A DNA stretch of 64,000 nt from Axinella damicornis. Its lineage: Eukaryota; Porifera; Demospongiae; Axinellida; Axinellidae. The stretch covers positions 10,370,399 to 10,434,398 of the forward strand of contig OZ007517.1 of the NCBI GenBank assembly GCA_963931865.1, in the 5' to 3' direction. How positions within the stretch are numbered: position 1 is the first letter of the stretch; each line of letters opens with the position of its first letter. The notes beneath the pieces were generated by a model. The model made no database searches. It saw only the letters and a program-made list of their open reading frames with translations, and had not been told where the DNA came from. The translations under genes and the position numbers were made by a program. This document shows, one piece after another, positions 42,126 through 54,026 of this stretch.

Positions 42126-44689
42126 CACACACACACACACACTGGCATGCACACATGCACACGTACATACACTTGTATATGCATGTGCAGCCATAAGATT
42201 TCGTAGTTTCGTACCTGAATTAGTAGCCATTGGATTGGTCAAACATATTGAATCTCCAGCTTGTGGGTTCATGACAGCTGTTAATGCCTGCTTGTATAGC
42301 CACTGGATGCTTCCCGCTGAGCGAGTATGAGGGTGTGGTGCTACAGCGGCTGGTGAGGGGCTGCTACACTCCCAGAATGGCTCCACTACTGCAGACCAGC
42401 TCAGAGGCCTTCAAACTGCTTGTTCAATTGCTAGGGACATCCTCACATGCCTCACAGACCACACCCCCTCCCCAGGAACTGGCCACGATGCAGGTACTTG
42501 TGCGGATGATGTTGTGTAGTAGATGTTGTGTACACAATCAGTGGGGATGTTTGTGTGTGTCATGTGTCCAGGTGACTCCGGAGTTCTTTGCTGGACTGCC
42601 GTCACCTGATGCACGACAAGAAGTACTGCAGTGCCTTATTAACATGCTGCTGGAGAGCCAGAGGTCAAAGGTTGTTACCATGGTGAAAGAGCAGGTAGTC
42701 AAGGTCAGTGTTTGGGCTAATAAGGTTGTATATATGCATCAGGTGGAATAAATTAGTGGTGAAGTTTCGTTGTGTTCCTAGTTGCCTTTGTCTGCCGACC
42801 TGTTGGTCTCGGAGCTGAACCGGCACGTTGACCAGCTAGGAGGGAGGGATGTCTCGGCCACCCCAATCCGAAAGAGAGCGAGGTACACCTTATTGTGTGG
42901 TTGATTGCACGACGTTATTAACACCCTCCCTCCTCTCCTTCACCCAGGCTCTCCAGACCGGCTCCCACCTCTGCCATTCCTCTGGGGAGTGAGGGTACCA
43001 TACCTCCACCTTGGCGCCGTGTGACTGTCCTCTTGGAGTTCCTTCAAAACTTGTGTCACTCTCTCACCGACTCTCATCTCCTCCCTCCACACCTGTTTAA
43101 CCTGCTAAGCAAGTATGGCAACCATTCTGTTTCTAGTTGCTGACACACTCATCTCTTTCACTCTCTCTCCTCTTCATCCCTCAATCTCTGTCAACCTCCC
43201 TTTCCCCTCCCTCTCCGTCCTCCCCATCCTCTCCCTCCTCCACTCTCTCCTCCCTCCTCTACTCTCTCCTCCCTCCTCTCTCCTCTCACACTAGGTGTTT
43301 GGAGTCTGAGGAGTTGCTCCGGGTAGCTCTGGAGTACTGCCAACAGCTACTGCTCTCTGCCCTGCTGAGCATCTGCACACACCTCATCACACAGGGAGTG
43401 GACAATGCTAGAGGTAGGTCAGCTGACAAGTCAGCTGGTAGGTCAGCTGACAAGTCAGCTGGTAGGTCAGCTGACAGCCAGAGGTAGGTCAGCTGACAGC
43501 CAGAGGTAGGTCAGCTGACAAGTCAGCTGGTAGGTCAGCTGACAGCCAGAGGTAGGTCAGCTGACAAGTCAGCTGGTAGGTCAGCTGACAGCCAGAGGTA
43601 GGTCAGCTGACAGCCAGAGGTAGGTCAGCTGACAAGTCAGCTGGTAGGTCAGCTGATAGCCAGAGGTAGGTTAACTGACAGCCAGAGGTTGGTCAGCTGA
43701 CAGCCAGAGATAGGTCAGCTGACAAGTCAGCTGGTAGGTCAGCTGATAGCCAGAGGTAGGTTAGCTGACAGCCAGAGGTTGGTCAGCTGACAGCCAGAGG
43801 TAGGCCAGCTAATAGCCAGTGAGCCCGAGATAGGTCAGCTGACAGTCAGATGTAGGTCAGCTGACAGCCAGAGGTGGGTCAGCTGACAGCCGGAGGTGGG
43901 TCAGCTGACAGCCAGAGATGGGTCAACTGAGAGCCAGAGGTAGGTCAGCTGACAGCCCGGAGGTAGGTCAGCTGACAGCCAGAGGTAGGTCAGCTGACAG
44001 CCAGAGGTAGGTCAGAGATAGGTCAGCTGACAGGTCAGCATACAGAAACACCACACAGTGCCTCACTGCACTCGGAAAGAAATCTGACTCGTTCGCATAC
44101 ACGCACACACACATTTTAGCTTTGCTTGTGGAGAGCCAGTTCAACGTGGAGCTAGTGGTGCAGTGTGTGCGTCTCTCATCCTCCCCCCTCACTCACCACC
44201 ACGCCCTCCTCCTGCTGGGCACCACTGCCACCATCTTCCCCGTGAGCAAGCTAGTATATTCCAGCTGTTCCCCCTCCCTTCTCCCTCCTTCACCCCCTCC
44301 CCCTATTCTCCTTCTCCCTCCCCCTCCATCCCCTTTCTCCTCTCCCTCACCCCTCCACTTCCTGCTCCTCCCCCTCCCCCCCCCCCCCCCCCCCTCACCC
44401 CTCCGCTTCCTCCTCCTTCCCCCCTCCCTCCTCCTCCCCCCTTCCTCCCTCCCTCCTCCTCCCCCCTCCCTCCCTCCCTCCCTCCTCCTCCCCCCTCCCT
44501 CCTTAGAGTCGTGTTCTCCACAATGTGATGCCCATCTTCACCTTCATGGGTACCCACGTGCTGCGGCAGGATGACCAGTATAGCTTCCAGGTCATCATCA
44601 AGACACTGGACACTGTCGTACCAGCTCTTGTCAAGGTAGGTGGTGTTCGACCTGTCTGCCTATAGTTCTGGGTTTACCCATTCCTCCAC

Positions 44690-44787
<98 letters not shown>

Positions 44788-47700
44788 ACACATACACACA
44801 CATACACACACACACACACATACACACACACACACAGTCTGGCCCAGCAGTATTCTCAGGCAGAGCCCATCCCTCGTTACCACGACGACCAGGCATGAGG
44901 GCCACATCCACCACAGTAGAGGATGTTGTTACAGAGATAATCCGAGTGTTTGTGGACGCTGTCCCACACATGCCTGACCACCGCAGGCTGCCGCTGTTCT
45001 CCCATCTCCTGGCAACCGTTGGCCCCCCGGAGTACCTCCATGTGGCGCTAGCACTGTTGACCGAGAAACAAGTTGTCCAGAGTGATGTTAAAGAACAGGT
45101 TAGATGTGTCGTTTTTTGTTACTCGTTATCGGTTTACCGCATGGTGGCTAATGAGGTCTGGAGAAGACAGTCTTTTTGAACCAGGTGTATATTCTGCAGT
45201 AGCCTCAGGCAGCCGGGCTTGTAATGACATAGAGTAATGGACCACCTGATGGTTTGCACCACCTGCTTCACGTGTGTGTTCTCTGTGCAGACCCCAAGGG
45301 AGGCGCTACTCAGCGGTAGTTTCTCCCTGTCACTGGCTCAGGAGTTTCCTCCAGCTGTGCAGGTGTTAGCCCAACTCAAACTGCTGGAGTACGTTGCCAG
45401 ACTTCCGCATGAGAAGCCGGAGAGTGAGTAAAACCCTTTCATTTATATCCCAATCCGTTTTCCAGTAACCGTGGTATCTATGTTCATGTATTTATGTGGC
45501 TGCGAGACCTGCAGTGTCAAAGCTGGAACATTGATATCTTGCTCTCCTCTTTCCTGCCAGACTCCTACAAGCTTCGGCAGCTCCCTCCGGCCGTCAACTC
45601 TCTGTTCAATGTGGTTGCCCACACTGGACGACAGCTGCGGCAGTTCAAGTACTCTGTCCACTCCCTCGTAGTTGCGATGCTCTCTCACCGAGCATTTGTC
45701 AGCAAGGTAGGGCCACACGGTGAATGAAAAACATGATTTCATGTTGTGGTTTGTAGAGGTGCCTGTGACTGACTGTCGTCTACTAGGTTAGTAGACTGAT
45801 GGGGCTGTCTTTGTCTGGTGCTTGCTCCTATCACGTTTGTAGACCACACCGTTACCAAATAGCATGAAACACAATCCTGTTCCTGTCCAGGAAGGGAATG
45901 TCTCATTTGTCCATTTATATAGGCACACATTTCAATGAGGTATAATTAACCCATTGGGTCAAGAATTTTCAGGAATAGTTCTTCATCTTGATATGCTGTT
46001 TTCATCCCACTACATACACCATCACCCCTAGCCTCGTTCCCAGCGAGTGCCTGGGAACGAGGCTACGTCACACCATGGTCTATCATACTGAGCTCCCTTT
46101 TCCCAGGTGTCTTCACTGGACTCAGAAACCACAGCTGTCATTGAAACAACAATACTCAAGTCAGTTCTTACAATAGCATAGCATACCTCAAGCCTGGGAA
46201 TGAGCTGAGGGTAGACATGGGGGGGGGGTGCTGGGATTTGCACCATTGGGGGGGGTGCTGGGATTTGCACCATTGTGATCAGCATGAATGGAGCATTCCA
46301 ATGATGTCCATTTTGCTGTAGGTTGAATTTTGACCCAAAATCATGAAAAACCATGGATTATAGCCTTTGGTCGAGTGCGATTTTTGTGACCGACATTAAA
46401 AACCATTTTAAGGACATCATTCGAAAGCTCTTCTTATGCTGACTACAATGGCACAATCCCTAACTTCATATCTCATTCACATACCCATACCTAGTGTCTT
46501 CCATGTCTAATTTTCAGCTTTGACACTGCAGGTCTCACTGCAGGCCTTCCCCCTCACCAGATCTCCCAGGCCTTCTCCGTCTTTATTTGCATACTGCAAG
46601 TGATCAAAGACTTGAGGGGTGAAGGTCTGGGAACAGGGCAACATCTTCACGTCCGTCTGTCCTACCTTGTCACAGGTTACTGCACTGTGTGTTGAGCTAC
46701 GTTGGCTCACTGAACAAGCTCCGGTCCGTCAGCCCGGAAGAGCCCAAGCTGAGATTCTGTGAAGACTTGCTGAAGAAGGCGTATGATGTCATCGATAAGG
46801 TTGGTTGGCAAAAAAATGAACTTAGCGTACATTGGGATATTAGCCCCTGTGTCTTATAATCACAGGGGCTAACCCGGAGGTAGGTTGTTGTGCCAAAATT
46901 TGGCACATTTTGGAAACCATTTTCTACCAATTATGGCACATTTTGACATGCCAATTTATTAAACCTAAATCGAGGGGCAACCGCACTCCTGGTAGCCGCG
47001 GTTAAATGGTAGCACAAGCTAAGTGTGACAGTTCGTTCCAATTATCACACATCACGTGAGTACCATGACAGCTATATACAGGGAAGATCAGAAATGATTT
47101 AGAGTGCTCTCAAGTACCATTCATAAAGTAGCCGCGCTGCAACCTGCCGTATCGCGTAGCGCAAGATAAGTACCACGTGAGTACCATGACAGCTATATAT
47201 AGGGAAGATCCGAAATGATTTAGAGTGCTCTCAAGTACCATTCATAAAGTAGCCGCGCTGCAACCTGCCGTATCGCGTAGCGCAAGATAAGTATTGCAAT
47301 TCGTTCCAATTAAGGTTACGGGATCCCTGCGCGCGGATACGCGCACCGTATACTTAATTAAGCGCTATTTCATAGTTTTTTTGTCACCAAAAAGAAAGCC
47401 GTGTGATCCGACCTGGACTTGGAAGACCGTGTTGAAATAGGCACAAACAGTATAGAAAGGGCCAGACAAAGCGTTTTTGTAAATACTGATGACCGTTCCG
47501 AAGTTATACGACGCTGTATTCCAAAGAGGGGAGTCAAGATGGCGGTTATTCGCACTCAAGAGTCGTTCTTTCGAGGACTGCTCAACCTAGCCACAAAACG
47601 CTTATGTCCGGCCCTAGAGCTTCCTATGGCGTGTCTCCCAACAGTAGAATCGAGTTGCTGGCGGTCTTCGCACTGGAGATTTTTGGTGAATAATTTGCTG

Positions 47701-50700
47701 GAATCAATTTAACCAGCGTACGACGGCTACAGTGTGAGCTGCTGTAATGATGTTTGGTCTGCATGTTGACTACCCTCCCTGCTTTGTGTCGAGTAAGTTT
47801 GATTTCGCTAGCTTACTTTCTGTGCGAGAAAAACAGGGTTGAAAAATTGTCAGGCCACGCCCACCGCGCGACGATCCCGTAACCTTAACGCACATGCAAC
47901 GTGGCAACCACGCTCAGTCGATCGCGAGCAATGGCGACCAAAAGGAAGACAAGACATTATTACAGCACTCACAACTTAGCCAGCACGGTGGGTTTCGGCA
48001 TGTAAGCGTCAGTGAACGACAGCGATCACGGCCGTGTGGTCAGAATCTTTGTGGGGCCTTCGTAAGACTGTACTGGCAACCAACGTCGAAGAGAGCGATC
48101 GAGCAATGGCGGCCGACGGCACAACAAAATCGCTTGTATCTCCACCACCAAGGTGAGTTTTAGCACCAAAATTGTACGGTTGGGACAGTGCATGATAGCG
48201 ATCATGAAGGTGTAGTCAGAATCTTCGTACGCCATTCCTATCACTCGAACGAGTTATTTACATTAATTATATTATATTACGAGGGGCAACCGCACTCGTA
48301 CTCCTGGTACAGTCGATTTCCGTTGCGTTTGAACATTGCGTATTGCGTGACCGCGTGCGGCAGGAACTTTCTGCGGGTGGAGCTTCACGGAAACGACACG
48401 GCCTGGAATACGCAAAGGTCTGGAAGCCATGCAGGCACTTTGTGTGAGTGTCATACTTGCAGAACACAGTTTCCGTGATAATCCACGCAATACGCAGTGT
48501 TCAAACGCAACGGAAATCGACTGTAGCCGCGTTGCGACCGGTTGCGACTCGATGGTAGCGCAAGCTAGCTAGGTATTGCAACTCATTCCAATTAACGCAC
48601 ATGCCACGTGAGGTCAACGCCGATCGATTGAGCTGAGTCAGCAATGGCGGCCCAAGGAGTAAGACAAGAAACTGTTACAGCGCTCACAACTTCGCCAGCA
48701 CGGTGAGTTTGGCATGTAAGCGTCAGTGAACGACAGCGATCACGGCCGTGTGGTCAGAATCTTCGTGTGACTTTCCTAAGAACGGTACTGCCACCGGAAG
48801 TCGAGAGAGCGCTCGCAATGGCGGCCAACGGCGAGACAAAAGCGTTCATATCTCTACCACCAAAGTGTGTCACTGCATCATAGCGATCACGACGGTGTAG
48901 TCAGAATCTTTGTAGCCCATTCCAAAGTAGTCAAACGTTATTTAATTACGCGGCACAATTTTTCCTATACCAGGAGTGTAATATTACGCGGCACAATTTT
49001 TCCTATACCAGGAGTGTAATGACAGAAACAGCACTCTTGTTGTATAGGGTGACTGATGTGCCATTTCTGCCAAAATGGAACAATGAACCAAAATACTTGG
49101 AAGACACTAGGTATGGGTATGTGAATGAGATATGAAGCTAGGGATTGTGCCATTGTAGTCAGCATAAGAAGAGCTTTCGAATGATGTCCTTAAAGTGGTT
49201 TTTAATGTCGGTCACATTTTTGTCAAAAATCGCACTGGACCAAAGGCTATAATCCATGGTTTTTTCATGATTTAGGGTCAAAATTCAACCTACTACAAAA
49301 TGGACATCATTGGAATGCTCCATTCATGCTGTTCACAATGGTGCAAATCCCAGCTTCATATCTCTTTCCGAGCCCAAGATACCTAGCGCAACAGCTGCAT
49401 TCACAGGACTCCCAGGGAGACCAGCCCCAGGCTGATGGGACTCACCTGTTAAAAATTAAAATTTATCCTATCCTATCCTATCCATTCCTGCCTCGTTCAC
49501 AGGTCGCCTACACCACCAGTGTTTGATTGCTTACAGTATTTTTGTATTCTGTAAACGATCAAAATCAGAGGTGTAGAATGCCTGGGAACGAGGCTGGGCA
49601 TGCAGTTATAGCAGACAATTGGCTGTTGAAAGCAAGACAAGACTTCATCCTTGCTGGCTTCACTGTGTATCCTTGGAGTGCTGTCGCTCACCAGGAGTAC
49701 TGTTTCTACCAATTTTGGTTCGTTGTTCCATTTTTGGCAGAAATAGCACATCAGTCACCCTACAGAACAGGAGTGCTGTTTCTTCCTGTTTTGGCTTGAT
49801 TGAGATGTCAAAACATGCCATACATAATTGGTAGAAATTGGTTTCCAAAATGTGTCAGTTTTGGCATGTGTACATACCTGAGACAATGTACTCGTAATCA
49901 CAGGGGCTAACCCTCCAAACCATTCCCATTATAGCATGTTTTAGGTGCAGGATACTCCATTTCCTGTTGGGCTATCCAGTGGTTACCTATATCCTGTTCA
50001 TTTGCTTTACAAATTGAAAATGACCATGGAAATATGCACCTATCTTTCCTTTGCACTCCTCCCTCCTCTCCCCCACCCAAGGTGGTTTCACTGCTGTCGC
50101 CCAGCTCATTCATTGAGGTGGTATCCCAGCTAGCTGGTGGCGTGGGAGAGAATGTGCAGAGGAAGGCCCTGGAGATCCTCAACTCCAAGCTGGAGGGTGC
50201 TAGGTTGCCTCTGACAGAGGAGCACGTGAGCAAAGGAGTGTGTAATATTTGACAAATAGAGCCCTGCTTGACAGGAAGTGTAAGCCCTTGTTATTAGTAG
50301 TATTTTATTGCTTTGTTGAAGTGCTGAATCTCCTCCATCCAGGACTCATCCTTGCTTGCTCTGGTGGATGTGTTGGTGGGTGTGGCCCAGGGAGACTCGA
50401 CTCCTCCCATCAACAGACAGACAGCTCTCTTCAGCCTCAAACTGCTAGCCAGAAGGATGGCTAGCAGTCACTGTGACATGTTCGTCAAGGTAGGTTGGAT
50501 GATAAGGATGTCATAGGTAATGATGTCATAGGTACATCGCTCACTCCGCATCTGTTTTCCCAGGTTGCTCGTACTGTATTGGCCGTCATCTCTAGTGAGA
50601 CCCTACACGCTCAGGTGCACGCCAGCTGCCTGCTCTGCATGGCGGAATTCTGTAGTGTGCTTGGCCCACACCTGATCCCCCTCCTCCCCTCGCTGCTGCC

Positions 50701-53700
50701 CCGTGTGTTACAGCATGTTGGAGGCGTGGAGAGCGGGTAAGAGGGTACACAACGTTGCTCTCATTCCTGACAGTTCATTGCAGTGCATTATTCCTTCAGT
50801 GTACTCTTAACTAAAGGTGGCTACTCTTTTCTCTATTCTCTCTCTCTCATCCAACACAGCCAATTGCTCCTTCACATCAGTGCTACTGCAGCACTCTCAG
50901 CAGCTGTCCACACTCTACCCAAGTTCCTGGGCACACACATCAATGACATAGTGCTCCGAGTGAGCGCTAGCTGGACAGTTTAATATATCTGAGGCCTTAG
51001 CCTCGTTCCCAGGCCCGAGACGGCCTGGGAACGAGGCCACTGAAGCCACAATAACTTGTAATTATGGCCTCACATTGCAAATACTGCAAACAGATTAGAT
51101 TTGGTAGTTTCTCAGTAAATGGTTTAGCACAAATCTTCTGCTCACAGGTGTGTCACCGAGATGCTGTAACAGCTGCAAGCAAGGAATCTGTGCAGCTGGT
51201 CAACGTAGCAGCTGAAGTTAGGTAGGAATCTGTGCAGCTGGTCAACGTAGCAGCTGAAGTTAGGTAGGAATCTGTGCAGCTGGTCAACGTAGCAGCTGAA
51301 GTTAGGTAGGAATCTGTGCAGCTGGTCAACGTAACAGCTGAAGTTAGGTAGGAATCTGTGCAGCTGGTCAACGTAGCAGCTGAAGTTAGGTAGGAATCTG
51401 TCCAGCTGGTCAGCCTAGCAGCTGAAGTTAGGTAGGAATCTGTGCAGCTGGTCAACATAGCAGCTGAAGTTAGGTAGGAATCTGTGCAGCTGGTCAACGT
51501 AGCAGCTGAGGAATCTGTGCAGCTGGTCAACGTAGCAGCTGAAGTTAGGTAGGAATCTGTCCAGCTGGTCAACGTAGCAGCTGAAGTTAGGTAGGAATCT
51601 GTGCAGCTGGTCAACGTAGCAGCTGAAGTTAGGTAGGAATCTGTGCAGCTGGTCAACGTAGCAGCTGAAGTTAGGTAGGAATCTGTGCAGCTGGTCAACG
51701 TAGCAGCTGAAGTTAGGTAGGAATCTGTCCAGCTGGTCAACGTAGCAGCTGAAGTCAATCTGTCCAGCTGGTCAGCCTAGCAGCTGAAGTTATCTGTCCA
51801 GCAGGGAGCTATCTGTATACATATAGTCACTCATAAAATTTCCTTGTTGCTGTCCCAGGGAGCGTTTGTCCAGCAATGTTCCTCCCCGTACACTGCTGCC
51901 AGCATTCTGCAAGTGCTACCCTGAGGTGGTCCAATACAGCAAGGTAACCCGTTCTAGACAAACCCCTTAATTCATTAATTACTGGTTTCCATGACAACAG
52001 GATTCGGTGTTGGCCCTACTGAGCATGCTCAGTTCAACAGTCTCCTTGCTGAGCAGAGAGGATGTGAAGGCACATACGTCCCTGTTGCTGGAGTTATTCA
52101 CAGCTGCTCTTGACTACAGAGTCACTCAGGCAAACGTACGTTCATTCATAGATAATTTTTTACCTCCAAGCCCTTACAGCCAGTGGCTGATCTCTCAAGG
52201 GGAGGAGGGTAAAGAAAGGCCTTGACCACAATTTGAACCTGGGATCTTTGATCTGCAGTCAAATGCTTGGCCACTGGTCACTCATATACATACATCATGT
52301 GTGTTCTGATGACTCGGTGCTTGTGGTGCTCACCTCCCTCACTAGGAACCTCCCTCGGTGGTAGAGGAGGTAGAGGACTGCTGTTTGCAAGCGTTTACCA
52401 ACCTAGTTGTGAAGCTCTCAGAAGCATCCTTCAGACCAATGTTTCTCAAGGTAGGCCGACACCGATTTTCGCATGATGATTGTTTGTCTATCGAAAATTT
52501 TAATATTTTTCCCCATCAGCTATTCAATTGGGCAACCCACCAAAGTTCACCAAAAGAGCGGGTTATTACCTTCTACCATCTAGCCGACAGGTTAGAATTC
52601 AACTTGTGTTTTTCTTTTTCAACCTTAACACAAGTAAATCTTGTACTGCGAACTGAGTATATGTACTCTTGCAGTGTTGCAGTGAAGCTGAAGAACCTGT
52701 TTCTCCTCTTCGCTGGTCATATTGTGAAGAACGCTGCTTTCCTACTGAAGACCATCAGTGATGAAGCCGAAGGTTGGTGCCTCGATGCTTGTGTTGTCCA
52801 CCTCAACAGAATCTGGTGCTGCATGAGCTTCATGCTCTTCATGCTCGTTCCAGGAACAACATTCTTTCAGGATGAGGACGGCAATGCAGCGAGCGACAAG
52901 GGATGTCTTCTGCTTGTCTACCTTCTCCAATGCCTGAGGAAGTGCTTCCTGTATGACAAGGGCTCGTTCCTCTCAAAGGAACGATTTGAGACACTCCTGA
53001 AGCCCTTGGTAAACCAGGTGGGTTAGTAGCCTCCAGGGATAGTAGCCGTGGAAACAGACTGCGTTAGTAGCCTCCAGGGATAGTAGCCATGGAAACAGAC
53101 TGCACTTCAGAAGTAGGACCTGGAACTATAGCTTTCTCTGTAGCAGTGGCCAAAATACTTATACGATACCAGTGGTAGATACCGCGTGACAAAACCTGGG
53201 TGTGAAAGGCTGACGTGGAACCACACTAACTCTAACTGGCATCATACCAGTGCAGCTAGCCTTGTTCACAGACAGCTGGAAATGAGGCTAAGGTGCCTGG
53301 GAGGTGTTGCCTATTTCACTTTACCAGATAATCTTGGTTTGTCCTACAGATAAGCAACTGTCTGGGGGGTGCAGAGCGCTACATCAAGAGGGTGGAGTCA
53401 CACCTGGTCCCCTGCCTAGCTCAATTTGCTGTGGCCGCCGGGAAGGACTCACTCTGGAAGCCTCTCAACTATCAGATCCTTCTCAAGTCCAGACACAGTG
53501 ACTCCCAGGTCAGTCAAAGCAGTGTTGCACTGATAATCGGATTGACTCTCACAAAAAATTATATCGGTAACCAAGTCTTTATGGTGAAAGTTAGCTGTAT
53601 TGAAAAGTAGAATGTATATCAGATCCTCCCCTCTCTGTATTGTATGCAGGTACGTTTTGCAGTGTTGAAGGTTCTTCAGGAGCTGTACACGAGGCTGGGG

Positions 53701-54026
53701 GAGACGTTCATGGTCCTCTTGCCTGAAACTATACCATTCCTTGCTGAGCTGATGGAAGGTATAACAGTTCTGCTGTCATTTTTGTAGCCTCGTTCCCAGG
53801 CGCTCGGTACGGGAAGCAGAATGCTGGAGCAGTGTACTGGAGGAACAGTGCTTGAAGTGCTTTCCGTACCAAGCGCCTGGGAATGAGGCCGTCGCTGTTG
53901 ATGCAGTAAGCGTTCATGACATTGTCTCTGCTCACAGATGAATCTACCGAGGTTGAACAACAGACCCAAACTGTGATTGGATGCATTGAGAACATTCTGG
54001 GAGAGTCAATACAGCATTTCTTCTAG
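41719..54026 (+). CDS. HEATR1: HEATR1/UTP10 homologue, C-terminal half
   Basis: Twenty-seven exons: 41719-41839, 42300-42493, 42572-42703, 42782-42882, 42948-43112, 43295-43413, 44120-44241, 44507-44635, 44838-45098, 45291-45423, 45561-45706, 46107-46159, 46676-46799, 50082-50225, 50343-50489, 50564-50736, 50860-50959, 51148-51221, 51859-51943, 52001-52135, 52346-52450, 52520-52590, 52675-52772, 52854-53017, 53350-53508, 53650-53758 and 53938-54026. They join to 1,150 residues plus stop; human HEATR1 has 2,144. Landmarks are [55 protein letters not shown], then the BP28 C-terminal domain with [32 protein letters not shown] and [15 protein letters not shown]. It is a HEAT-repeat component of the SSU processome needed for rRNA transcription and early 18S processing in the nucleolus. 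The first exon (41719) is placed by phase only. Two exons end in expanded donor repeats. Confidence 0.93.
41880..42142. repeat. CA array with CGCA interruptions
   Basis: CA repeats with many ACGC variants in a HEATR1 intron. Alternating purine-pyrimidine sequence of this kind can adopt Z-DNA. Confidence 0.93.
43409..44038 (+). repeat. Donor-derived repeat array of a HEATR1 exon
   Basis: The exon end AGAG and donor GTAGGTCAGCTGACA are repeated in units of about 22 to 25 bp (AGCCAGAGGTAGGTCAGCTG) for 630 bp. More than 20 GTAGGT-like sites lie here. Each unit holds the palindrome GTCAGCTGAC. Confidence 0.93.
44270..44506. repeat. CCCT-rich array and poly-C ending at a HEATR1 acceptor
   Basis: Pyrimidine-only repeats run up to CCTTAG before the exon at 44507. 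Confidence 0.92.
44690..44837. repeat. CA array ending at a HEATR1 acceptor
   Basis: The array runs directly into CACACAG, which is the 3' splice site of the exon at 44838. It has no ordinary polypyrimidine tract. Confidence 0.9.
46029..46065. mobile_element. TAGCCTCG-family element, 37 bp
   Basis: A minimal palindrome, TAGCCTCGTTCCCAG with its inverse. Flanks CATCACCCC and CGTCACACC agree at 7 of 9. HEATR1 intron. Confidence 0.8.
46228..46480 (+). mobile_element. Interspersed foldback repeat family B, copy 2
   Basis: Starts GCTGGGATTTGCACCATTGT and ends in an imperfect inverse (TTCATATCTCATTC). It matches copies at 30046 and 49098. Confidence 0.8.
47053..47293. repeat. 120-bp tandem duplication
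   Basis: Two nearly identical copies beginning CACGTGAGTACCATGACAGC in the large HEATR1 intron. Confidence 0.9.
47314..47884. mobile_element. piggyBac-like non-autonomous element, 571 bp
   Basis: Terminal repeats GGTTACGGGATC and inverse. It is flanked by TTAA at 47310-47313 and 47885-47888. A related sequence near 48590 has the empty site CCAATTAACGCACATGC. The inner short frames show no transposase. Confidence 0.85.
47889..48960. repeat. Two diverged direct copies of a unit of about 400 bp
   Basis: 47889-48290 and 48600-48960 share long stretches such as GTCAGTGAACGACAGCGATC and ACGGCCGTGTGGTCAGAATC. They are copies of one intronic repeat; one carries the element at 48310 nearby. Confidence 0.8.
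48310..48523. mobile_element. Tc1/mariner-like MITE, 214 bp, TA target
   Basis: Inverted ends CAGTCGATTTCCGTTGCGTT, about 40 bp with few mismatches, flanked by TA on both sides. The related segment at 46981 has the empty site CTCCTGGTAGCCGCG. Confidence 0.85.
49098..49370 (-). mobile_element. Interspersed foldback repeat family B, copy 3 (reversed)
   Basis: Reverse complement of the 30046 and 46228 copies. A further fragment lies at 49690-49880. Confidence 0.8.
49493..49596. mobile_element. TAGCCTCG-family MITE, diverged
   Basis: GCCTCGTTCACAGGTCGCC pairs with a right end GCCTGGGAACGAGGC; inner arm GATTGCTTACAGTATT. HEATR1 intron. Confidence 0.7.
50998..51039. mobile_element. TAGCCTCG-family element, 42 bp
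   Basis: A short palindrome with flanks CTGAGGCCT and CTGAAGCCA, 7 of 9 identical. HEATR1 intron. Confidence 0.8.
51182..51790 (+). repeat. 42-bp donor-derived minisatellite of a HEATR1 exon, about 14 copies
   Basis: The unit contains the exon tail CAGCTGGTCAACGTAGCAGC plus GAAGTTAG and donor GTAGG. Reading past the first donor meets TAG at once in the HEATR1 frame, so use of a later donor would truncate the protein. Confidence 0.95.
52150..52280 (-). mobile_element. tRNA-like SINE fragment
   Basis: Minus-strand TGGCCAAGCATTTGACTGCA (box-A-like) is followed by GATCAAAGATCCCAGGTTCA (box-B-like GGTTCAAATT). It differs from the 11045/18229 family. HEATR1 intron. Confidence 0.5.
53785..53891. 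mobile_element. TAGCCTCG-family MITE, about 106 bp
   Basis: Ends TAGCCTCGTTCCCAGGCGCT and inverse, with a less regular middle. Last HEATR1 intron. A shorter diverged copy is at 53257-53290. Confidence 0.8.

Noticed and set aside
47365..47712. Short frames inside the TTAA-flanked element
   Set aside because: None resembles a transposase; the element is 571 bp and non-autonomous.
51153..51758. 201-residue repetitive minus-strand frame
   Set aside because: The 42-bp donor repeat read backwards; a multiple-of-3 period leaves frames open by chance.
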